DNA of 12,096 nt from DATFYM01 sp035315065 (GTDB lineage: Bacteria > Acidobacteriota > Terriglobia > UBA7540). The position numbers and the translations under genes were made by a program. The notes beneath the pieces are model-generated. The model was not told the DNA's origin. It did not search any database and saw nothing but the letters and a program-made list of their open reading frames with translations. The stretch is from assembly GCA_035315065.1 (NCBI GenBank), contig DATFYM010000250.1, positions 1 to 12,096 of the forward strand. The letters are read 5' to 3'. This document shows, piece after piece, positions 1-5,506 of the stretch (the first letter of the stretch is position 1; every line of letters begins with the position of its first letter).

Positions 1-2418
1 ACGCTGCGCGCCGAGGGCGATCCGAATTCCCAACTCCTTCTTACGCTTGCTTACCGAGTGCGCAGCCAATCCAAAGATGCCCGTGATGGACAGCATCGCG
101 CCCATCGCGCCCAGCACACCCAGTGAAATCGTCGCCAGGCGCGGAGCGAGGAGGGCACCGTTCATTGCTTCGTTCCACGTTTGGAGGTAAGAAGGGAGCC
201 CTGCATCCAGGTCCCGCAGTTTACTCCTTATGTCGGCCGCCAGTTGCTGCGGATCGCGGATCGAGCGCACCACCATATACGATTCACTCGAAGGTGATTG
301 CAGGATGGGCAGAAACATCGCCAGGGTCGGGTCTTCGGTGAGGCTACCATATTTTCCGTCTTCGACAATGCCCACCACTTGGATGCGCGTCCCATCCCGC
401 ATCTTGTAGTACCCGTCCATGGCGTTGGTTACGGAGCCAAAGAGTCTGCGCGCAAACTTCCGATTCACCACTGCCACGCGAGGTGAGTCTTTGTCGTCAT
501 GCCACGTGAAAGTCCTCCCTGACAGCAAGGCGGTGCCCGCTGCCTGGAAGTAGTCGGGAGAGATGCTGTAAAGTCCGGCCTCAGCCGCGGCGTTCGCTGG
601 CCTCAGATCCGTGGTCTGGTCGGCAAAGACAATCTCGTTATTCAAGCCCGCCCATAGTGGCGGGTACTGACCCACCAATCCCACCGACTTTACCCCGGGA
701 ATCGTCTCCATGGCGTCGATCATGCGCTTTTGCATTCCGGGCACTGCGTCGCCGCGGTAACCCGCCATCGTCAAATCGGTGTTTATCAGCATCGCGCCGC
801 GCGGCTCAAAGCCGAAACTGGCATGGAGCGAGCGGATCAGGCCGCGCACCGCAACTATCGAAGAAGTGACCAGCAGCGCACACAGCGCAATCTGCACGCC
901 TAGCAACAAGTCTCGGGCTGAGATCCGCCGCCCGATATTGCCACCAATCGGGCCGGTGGATCCCGACTTGATGATCTGATAGGGATCCGCATGAAGCACT
1001 TGCTTCACCGGAACCGCGCCAAAGAGGAACCCGCTGACCAATGCCAACAACAAGGCGACTCCATAAACATTGGCGTCTGGGCTCACGGGCGCATAGGTGG
1101 GAAATTGGGGAAATGGGTTCCACACTCTCAGCCAGCCCAACAGCATTACGCTGCCCCATAGTCCAATCGCGCCCCCCATCAGCGAAATCACAATGGCTTC
1201 GGTGAAGAGTTGCCGCAGAATGCGTATGCGCCCTGCTCCCAGCGCGAGTCGCAGGGCAACTTCCCGGGAACGGTCCGCGGCGCGTGCGGCGAATAGGCTG
1301 CCCAGGTTGGCGCAGGCGGCCAGCAGAATCAGCCCGGCCAAGAGTATCAATCCCGCAACGAATGCCAGTACCGGCTCGGCTACTTGATCGCCCAAGAGAC
1401 TTGGACGCGCCAAGGCAAAGCTCATGTGGGCCTCGTCTTTGGGATAGGTCTTCTCGAGGTAAGAGCCAATCGAGTTCAGATCGGCAATCGCCTGTGCCGG
1501 AGTGACTCCCGTCTTCAGGTGCCCAAACACACTCATGACCCAACGGTCCCCGCGCGCGTTCAGCAGATTCACCCCGTCCAACTGTTCCTGATTGACCATG
1601 GGCACAAAGAAAGCGGGAGAGAAAATCAACAACGTCCCGCGGAAGCCAGGGGGCGCCACGCCGACGATAGTGAAAGGATGCTTGTCGATCTGAACCGTGC
1701 GGCCCACCACGCTATGGTCATCCCGAAAATGGGTGTGCCAATACGCGTAGCTGAGCACGATGTACGGAGCGCTGTCCGAGCCATGCTCATCGGAGGCGCG
1801 AAAGAAACGGCCAAGATACGGCTGAATGTCCAGAACATCGAAGTAGTTCCCGCTCACTTCATAGATCCAGGCGCGGGTTGGATTTTCACCCGTGTCCAAC
1901 CCTACTTGATTGACGTTAAAACTTGCCAGACCCTCAAAGCTGCGGTTACGATCTCTCAGTTCGAGATAGTCGGGATACGACTGACTCGGATCCTTATCGC
2001 TCGCGCGTTCGATTCCGTAGAGGCTCTCGGCATGAGGCACATTCAGCGGGCGCAGGATGAGCCCATTCAACACGCTAAAAACGACGGCGTTGGCGCCGAT
2101 CGCCAGCGCCAGCGTCAAAACGGCGACAATTGCGAATCCGGGAGACTTGCGCAACAAACGAAGGCTGAAGCGCAAATCCTGGATCAGAGTCTCGACAAAA
2201 TTACTGCCGAGCGCTTCGTGGCATTCCTCTGTGAACCGCGCATGGCCGCCGAACTCGATGCGCGCGCGTCGTTCGGCCTCGGCACGACCCAGGCCGGAAC
2301 GCTCCAGATCATCAGCCCGGTGCTGGATGTGCGCGCGAAGCTCCTCCTCGATCTCGGCGTTCATCTGCGAACGCCGGAAGAGAGTGGCGATGCGGAAGCG
2401 AGAATCGACGAGTTTCAT
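1..2418 (-). CDS. ADOP-type ABC transporter permease (MacB/FtsX-like), 3' end outside window
   Basis: Inner-membrane permease of the MacB/FtsX superfamily, in the acidobacterial 'ADOP' form. Family members are thought to export peptides, lipids or drugs, or to transmit mechanical signals, usually with a separate ATPase; none is visible here. The frame is open for all 806 codons to the window edge. Residues 1-90 are a soluble prefix rich in Glu/Arg (EEELRAHIQHRADDLERSG), the ADOP signature. Then follow TM1 (about 94-118), a periplasmic MacB-core-like domain (about 120-340), three TM segments (about 348-372, 405-430, 450-475) with the FtsX motif REVALRLALGAGR at 385-397, a fourth (502-526), and a second periplasmic domain. 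The final visible motif KELGIRIALGAQR is the second copy of the FtsX motif, so roughly 80-100 residues with the last TMs are missing. Start ATG at 2418 follows GGAGG and overlaps the padR stop as ATGA, implying coupled translation. Family confident; substrate unknown. Confidence 0.93.
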   Translation of the reverse strand, partial: MKLVDSRFRIATLFRRSQMNAEIEEELRAHIQHRADDLERSGLGRAEAERRARIEFGGHARFTEECHEALGSNFVETLIQDLRFSLRLLRKSPGFAIVAVLTLALAIGANAVVFSVLNGLILRPLNVPHAESLYGIERASDKDPSQSYPDYLELRDRNRSFEGLASFNVNQVGLDTGENPTRAWIYEVSGNYFDVLDIQPYLGRFFRASDEHGSDSAPYIVLSYAYWHTHFRDDHSVVGRTVQIDKHPFTIVGVAPPGFRGTLLIFSPAFFVPMVNQEQLDGVNLLNARGDRWVMSVFGHLKTGVTPAQAIADLNSIGSYLEKTYPKDEAHMSFALARPSLLGDQVAEPVLAFVAGLILLAGLILLAACANLGSLFAARAADRSREVALRLALGAGRIRILRQLFTEAIVISLMGGAIGLWGSVMLLGWLRVWNPFPQFPTYAPVSPDANVYGVALLLALVSGFLFGAVPVKQVLHADPYQIIKSGSTGPIGGNIGRRISARDLLLGVQIALCALLVTSSIVAVRGLIRSLHASFGFEPRGAMLINTDLTMAGYRGDAVPGMQKRMIDAMETIPGVKSVGLVGQYPPLWAGLNNEIVFADQTTDLRPANAAAEAGLYSISPDYFQAAGTALLSGRTFTWHDDKDSPRVAVVNRKFARRLFGSVTNAMDGYYKMRDGTRIQVVGIVEDGKYGSLTEDPTLAMFLPILQSPSSESYMVVRSIRDPQQLAADIRSKLRDLDAGLPSYLQTWNEAMNGALLAPRLATISLGVLGAMGAMLSITGIFGLAAHSVSKRKKELGIRIALGAQR

Positions 2419-2756
2419 ATTTCCTCCGGTTGCTGAGAGAGTGCGGAAGCGATAGCAGCCGCGAGCCGATTCCAGCTTTCGGTCTCTTCCCGCAGACGCC
2501 TGCGGCCCGCGGCGGTGAGTTCGTAGAACTTTGCGCGGCGATTGTTCTCCGAGGTGCCCCAGCTCGCCTTGAGCAGTCCCTGACGGACGAGGCGAAACAG
2601 ACCGGGATAGAGCGCGCCCTGTTCGATCAATAGGGTATTGCCGGAGATCTGCCCGATCCGCAGCAGGATGCCGTACCCATGCAGCGGGCCGAGTGAGACC
2701 GCCCTCAAGATGAGCAGATCGAGAGTGCCAGGAAGCAACTGCGCTTGGTCATTCAT
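2415..2756 (-). CDS. PadR-family winged-helix transcriptional regulator
   Basis: A 113-residue small PadR regulator (subfamily of about 110 aa, one winged helix plus a short dimerisation helix). The family signature is clear: TLDLLILRAVSLGPLHGYGI at 11-30, then QGALYPGLFRLVRQGLL at 46-62, and the wing with RRAKFYELTAAGRRRL at 73-88, ending in the helix ETESWNRLAAAI. PadR proteins usually repress their own operon and release DNA on binding a small hydrophobic or phenolic ligand. In acidobacteria such genes typically precede an ADOP permease, as here: the TGA stop shares bases with the permease ATG. Start ATG at 2756 is preceded by AGGAGG at 2761-2766 with 4 nt spacing, which fixes the start. 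An inverted repeat over the promoter is a plausible autoregulatory operator. The ligand cannot be told from sequence. Confidence 0.93.
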   Translation of the reverse strand: MNDQAQLLPGTLDLLILRAVSLGPLHGYGILLRIGQISGNTLLIEQGALYPGLFRLVRQGLLKASWGTSENNRRAKFYELTAAGRRRLREETESWNRLAAAIASALSQQPEEI

Positions 2757-2761
2757 GCGTC

Positions 2762-2808
2762 CTCCTAAGACGATTAGGAGATTAGCGCAATCTCTCCTAA
2801 GCTGTCAA
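2762..2808 (-). promoter_or_regulatory. Promoter and candidate PadR operator of the padR-permease operon
   Basis: Read on the minus strand, a perfect -35 TTGACA (2803-2808) is followed after 16 nt by GCTAAT (2781-2786), a four-of-six match to TATAAT. Superimposed is an inverted repeat: TTAGGAGATT at 2774-2783 against AATCTCTCCTAA at 2789-2800, one 2-nt insertion apart from perfect. A third copy of CTCCTAA lies at 2762-2768 and contains the Shine-Dalgarno AGGAGG. A repressor on this site would cover the -10 and spacer, which fits PadR autorepression. The classic PadR operator (ATGT-N8-ACAT) is absent, so binding is inference. Confidence 0.55.
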
Positions 2809-3047
2809 GGAGACAATAAGCCATCAAATCATAAGTTTGCGTTGCTTCGTCTCAAAGGCCCCCTGTCTACTGCCGATCCACCGAGCGTGACCATCGAACA
2901 CGAATCCTTAGCCTGGTTGGAGATTGCCTCCTCCTTGATTGGGAGCTAGCCACTTGGGCCCATCGAGCTCCTCGACCCGGATCGACAGGCTGCGAAGAAG
3001 CCCGGCTGTGATACTTCAGCCCGCAGCAACGAGATGCGATTTCTTCC

Positions 3048-3125
3048 TTGACACGCGAGAGCCTATAGTATAGCCTAGGGGTAGTCCTCGAAGAGGTATC
3101 GGACTCCTGCCTCGAGTGATTTTTT
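3048..3125 (+). promoter_or_regulatory. Possible promoter with leader hairpin and T-run
   Basis: TTGACA at 3048-3053 is followed by the odd palindrome CTATA-G-TATAG (3063-3073), which offers TATAGC at 3069-3074 as a -10 with a short 15-nt spacer. Downstream, AGTCC (3083-3087) pairs with GGACT (3101-3105), with an inner CCTCGAAGAGG hairpin (3086-3096), and a run of six T at 3120-3125 follows. This could be a promoter with an attenuator, or a short RNA of about 50 nt. The -35/-10 spacing is suboptimal and the stem is not directly next to the T-run, so the call is weak. Confidence 0.3.
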
Positions 3126-3153
3126 CCCTCGGCATGAAATTGGAAACAGCGCT

Positions 3154-3225
3154 CTGCTATCAGCAGTCAGCTCTCAGCAAGAAGGACCGGCGCTTGCTGA
3201 TACCTGATGGCTGATGGCTGATTGC
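3154..3225. repeat. Inverted repeat of degenerate heptads (CAGCNNT / TGATGGC)
   Basis: Left arm: CAGCAGT, CAGCTCT, CAGCAAG in register at 3161-3181, preceded by TGCTAT. Right arm: TGATACC, TGATGGC, TGATGGC, TGATTGC at 3198-3225, four units in exact 7-bp phase. The arms are largely complementary (GCTGATNNC against CAGCNNT words) around a 16-nt loop with GGACCGG. The nominal ATG of the downstream gene (3214) lies inside the right arm, so that start is suspect. Confidence 0.8.
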
Positions 3226-5088
3226 TTTCCAATCGGCACCAGTCAATTCCCTGTGGCGAAAGAGGCCGAGCAAGTGGAAGAGCGGCGAAACGAAGGCCCC
3301 GAAACCCGAATCCCGGACCCCGTTTCTTCCCCGAAACCGAAACGCAAGTACACCGTGAGCGAGAAGTCGCGGGCGGCGTCGCTACGGAACCTCGCACTGG
3401 CCAACCAAGCTCCCCACTGGTTGAAATACCGCCTCAGTGAACGGCGCGTGGCTCACTGTTACAAAGCCTTGGAAAAAGCCGTGGCCGAGATGCGCCGGTT
3501 TGACTCCCCTCACTACGGGGTGGGCTTCAAGCGCGGCACCTACTGCGCGTCATTGACGCGTAGCCTGGCGCTTGCCGGCGAGACGAGGGAAGAGTACGAG
3601 GCGCATTTGGAACGGATGCGGAAGGCATTCGCACCGCTGAGCGAGCGGCAGCGGAAACTGGTGCTGGCGGCGGCGCAGGCAGTGTGGCGGCGGTTGCGGG
3701 TGTTTGGGGGACAGGGGAGGTGGGAGCTGTACGCGGTGGCGAGTATTCTGGGAGAGCTGATCGCGGAGAGGGAAGCGGAGGCGGAGCGCCGGGCGGCCGC
3801 CGGGCGGGTGGAGAAGCTCGAACCGCTTCATCCCGACGATGATCCGTTCGGGTCCGAGCGGGCGGTAAGGCTGGGAATCGACTTGATTCTACTGCTGCAG
3901 GAGGATGGGGTGGAGAAAGAGGCGGGGAGGCTGAACCGGCGCATCCAACTGTTGCTGGAAGCCCTGGGGGAAGCCCCGGAGGACGGCACGCTGGGGGAGG
4001 CCGCCGGGGCGGGGTCCGAGGAGATGGACAACGAGACGTGGGCGGCAGTGAACGGCAATCCGCTGGAGGGGGTGGCGCAGGCGGCGGCGACGCTGAAACA
4101 GGATCGCCAGCCGCTGAAGGACCCGAGCCGGTGGCGGAACGCCCCGGGGACAGGGGAAAGCGCGGGGGAAGACGGAGGGAGCGGGCCCGAGGTGAAGGAG
4201 AAGGAGGAGAAGGAGAAGAAGAGGAAGTCCGATCCTCATCCTTGCGAGAAGGCGGCGGAGCTGGCGCAGCGCGGGGGCTTGATGCGGTTGCTGCACCGGC
4301 AAGGAGTGAACAACCCCGAGTTCTCGCGCCTGGAAGGGCCGGAGGGCAAGGCGGTGTGGATCGACCTGTGGCAGCGAGCCTTTGGAATTGATCCCGCCTT
4401 GCGGGACAGATTGACGATTGACGATTGTAAGACATTCGCAACCCCGCTTTCCGCTCCTGGCTCAGCTCCCTCGAAGAGGGCGGGGCGGCCAGGGGAGGCT
4501 TTTCAATCGGCAATCGGCAATCGTCAATCGTCAATTCTTGAGGTGGCGGAAATCACCTGGGAGCGGATCCAGATGCACTTGCAGCATCGGGAAAAAGAGG
4601 CGGCGAAGGTGAAGGAAGTGCTGGAAGCCCGCATTGCGGTAATTGCCGATTGTCTATTGACGATTGACGATTGCAAGACGGTCGCAACGAAGACTTCAGC
4701 GCCAGGTCCAGAGCCTCCCGAGGCTGCGCAGAAAGAGCCCGAGGGCAAGCCAGAGGATGCCTTTCAATCGTCAATCGATCCCGCAGGGCGGGATCAATCG
4801 TCAATTCTTTTGCTGGGCGCGTTGGGGGTCTACAAGTGCATGGGCGCGGTGCTGGCGGCGGGCAAGGACATCAAGGCGGCGTACTACCAGATGCTGGTGG
4901 CGCTCTACGGCGACCTCCCCAGTTTTGAGTTTTTTAAGCCCAAGGGAACGACCCTTTCGGAGCTAGTGGACGATCTGGGCAGCTTCGTGGCGGAGTGCAT
5001 CGGCCTGAAGGACGGACCGATACACCAGGACAGGCAACAGCAGATCAAGTGGCGAGGAGGGTCAGGACGACAGCCGGGAGGCGGGTAG
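3214..5088 (+). CDS. Uncharacterised Glu/Arg-rich protein with two in-frame repeat cassettes
   Basis: A soluble 624-residue protein without signal peptide or TM segment; function not recognised. Residues 41-200 are the best-ordered part: KPKRKYTVSEKSRAASLRNL, a similar second segment (SERRVAHCYKALEKAV), then GVGFKRGTYCASLTRSLALA and a long helix with LVLAAAQAVWRRLR. This layout reminds me of acidobacterial proteins with '..NALKHGL.....LAGE....E......P.....LV...A...WR..R', themselves of unknown role. Residues 265-345 are low complexity and acidic/basic (KEKEEKEKKRK). Residues 400-442 and 482-532 are two related cassettes (LTIDDCKT.AT..SAPG ... AFQS.I ... QSSIL) encoded by heptad arrays. Residues 443-480 and 533-600 look like interrupted original helical sequence. 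The start is uncertain: ATG 3214 lies in a repeat and lacks a Shine-Dalgarno; GTG 3253 (residue 14) is an alternative. The stop TAG lies at the edge of a hairpin repeat. The length of the open frame, its high GC and the sensible helical composition argue that it is real. Confidence 0.68.
   Translation: MADCFPIGTSQFPVAKEAEQVEERRNEGPETRIPDPVSSPKPKRKYTVSEKSRAASLRNLALANQAPHWLKYRLSERRVAHCYKALEKAVAEMRRFDSPHYGVGFKRGTYCASLTRSLALAGETREEYEAHLERMRKAFAPLSERQRKLVLAAAQAVWRRLRVFGGQGRWELYAVASILGELIAEREAEAERRAAAGRVEKLEPLHPDDDPFGSERAVRLGIDLILLLQEDGVEKEAGRLNRRIQLLLEALGEAPEDGTLGEAAGAGSEEMDNETWAAVNGNPLEGVAQAAATLKQDRQPLKDPSRWRNAPGTGESAGEDGGSGPEVKEKEEKEKKRKSDPHPCEKAAELAQRGGLMRLLHRQGVNNPEFSRLEGPEGKAVWIDLWQRAFGIDPALRDRLTIDDCKTFATPLSAPGSAPSKRAGRPGEAFQSAIGNRQSSILEVAEITWERIQMHLQHREKEAAKVKEVLEARIAVIADCLLTIDDCKTVATKTSAPGPEPPEAAQKEPEGKPEDAFQSSIDPAGRDQSSILLLGALGVYKCMGAVLAAGKDIKAAYYQMLVALYGDLPSFEFFKPKGTTLSELVDDLGSFVAECIGLKDGPIHQDRQQQIKWRGGSGRQPGGG
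4390..4537. repeat. Repeat cassette 1: heptad-armed inverted repeat inside the CDS
   Basis: Order: palindrome GATCCCGC-CTT-GCGGGAC (4390-4407); left arm ATTGACGATTGACGATTG (4410-4427); a core starting AAGAC and TCGCAAC, with a perfect hairpin CCCTC-GAA-GAGGG at 4468-4480; right arm CAATCGG x2, CAATCGT x2, CAAT (4504-4535). The last 18 nt of the right arm are the exact reverse complement of the left arm. Translated, it gives IDPALRD, LTIDDCKT and AFQSAIGNRQSSIL. The whole remains in frame with the host gene. Confidence 0.85.
4642..4806. repeat. Repeat cassette 2: second copy, with embedded palindrome
   Basis: Left arm ATTGCCG, ATTGTCT, ATTGACG, ATTGACG, ATTG at 4642-4673. The core again starts with AAGAC and TCGCAAC and has a central hairpin AGCCTC-CC-GAGGCT (4712-4725). 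The right arm is CAATCGT (4765-4771), CAATCG, then the palindrome GATCCCGC-AGG-GCGGGATC (4777-4795), then CAATCGT, CAATT. Both core ends match cassette 1 (GCCTTTCAATCG against GCTTTTCAATCG). Encoded words are LTIDDCKT, AFQSSI, IDPAGRD and QSSIL, close to cassette 1. It is also frame-preserving. Confidence 0.85.
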
Positions 5089-5106
5089 GGGCGGGCTTTG
5101 CCCGGC
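5086..5106. repeat. Short GC hairpin at the 3' end of the uncharacterised gene
   Basis: CGGGC (5092-5096), loop TTT, GCCCG (5100-5104), in the context GTAGGGGCGGGCTTTGCCCG. The TAG of the preceding gene (5086-5088) is the start of this GTAGGGGCGGGC word. It could weaken or end transcription, but no T-run follows (GGCTGTTTGTTGGG), so I call it a REP-like hairpin rather than a terminator. Confidence 0.5.
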
Positions 5107-5129
5107 TGTTTGTTGGGGGGAGACCGAAG

Positions 5130-5196
5130 AAAGGCAAAAGGCAAATAGCCTGCCCTGAGCGGAGCGAAGGGGCAAAGGGCAAAGGCAAAGGTGAAG
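5130..5196. repeat. GGGCAAA/AAAGGCA heptad array with embedded palindrome
   Basis: AAAGGCA, AAAGGCA at 5130-5143, then TAGCC, then the imperfect palindrome CCCTGAGCG-GAG-CGAAGGG (5153-5171), then GGGCAAA, GGGCAAA, GGCAAA, GGTGAAG at 5170-5196 (steps 7, 7, 6). The flanks are direct rather than inverted, so the palindrome splits one array. Its stem contains a GA/AA internal mismatch, as in REP-like elements. Confidence 0.7.
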
Positions 5197-5300
5197 ACGG
5201 CAACCGCAGGTGATGTCGGCGAATGCAAGGTCGGCGGAGGTTGGTGGCTGGGCTCGGACAGGGTTTCCTGGGTACGGGGTGGCGACGGGCGCGCCTATTG

Positions 5301-5349
5301 TCGAGTTTCGACTTTCGAATTTCGAGGTTCGATCTTCGAGTTTCGAAGG
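5301..5349. repeat. Seven consecutive TCGANNN heptads
   Basis: TCGAGTT, TCGACTT, TCGAATT, TCGAGGT, TCGATCT, TCGAGTT, TCGAAGG, with no phase slip over 49 nt. Because TCGA is its own reverse complement, the array can pair with itself in either orientation. The same word family recurs at 5432-5452 (GCGAATT, TCGATTC, TCGAAGC) and at 8941-8982. Confidence 0.85.
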
Positions 5350-5392
5350 CTGAATTAGCAATAGGGACCAAAAAAGCATTTCCAATGAAAGA

Positions 5393-5452
5393 GGGGACGG
5401 TGGACGACGGACCACGGGCCACGGACAACATGCGAATTTCGATTCTCGAAGC
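5393..5452. repeat. ACGGACC-type heptads followed by three TCGA heptads
   Basis: GTGGACG, ACGGACC, ACGGGCC, ACGGACA can be read in 7-bp steps at 5400-5427, followed by GCGAATT, TCGATTC, TCGAAGC (5432-5452). The same GGACGAC word occurs in the inner arms of the hairpin at 7430-7481. It lies about 55 nt upstream of the activator start. Confidence 0.65.
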
Positions 5453-5506
5453 CCCATCGAGGTTATACTTCAGGCGAAGGGGAGCGGGTCTGATGGGCAT
5501 CCAATC

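Larger units (their letters stand above)
2757..3213. other. Intergenic region between divergent genes (457 nt)
   Basis: No convincing gene. Contents: the padR promoter/operator (2762-2808); a featureless stretch 2815-3045 in which I see no coding signature or long repeat; a possible plus-strand promoter with hairpin (3048-3125); and the left arm of a heptad-repeat inverted repeat from 3154. Open frames crossing here are short and begin or end arbitrarily. Confidence 0.6.
5089..5506. other. Repeat-dense intergenic region (418 nt)
   Basis: No convincing gene. It holds a GC hairpin (5091-5106), a GGGCAAA heptad array interrupted by a palindrome (5130-5196), a TCGANNN heptad array (5301-5349), and a GGAC-type array running into a second short TCGA array (5393-5452). 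Between 5200 and 5295 I see only GC-rich unstructured sequence. The antisense frames across the region are products of the repeats. No clear promoter for the activator gene at 5507 is visible. Confidence 0.65.

Noticed and set aside
806..1543. 245-codon minus-strand open frame within the permease
   Set aside because: Arg/Ser/Gly-rich composition without family features; the permease frame, intact over 806 codons with FtsX motifs, explains this stretch.
1384..2436. 350-codon plus-strand open frame
   Set aside because: Antisense to the permease; no recognisable motifs and no start context.
3154..3225. CRISPR array
   Set aside because: Units are 7 bp and contiguous, with no 25-40 bp repeats, no unique spacers of similar length and no cas genes. 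The same applies to the other arrays.
3527..4534. 335-codon minus-strand frame opposite the 624-aa gene
   Set aside because: Extremely Pro/Ser/Arg-rich, as expected for the antisense of Glu/Gly-rich high-GC coding DNA.
5086..5106. Rho-independent terminator after the 624-aa gene
   Set aside because: A stem is present but the following sequence is G-rich with no T-run.
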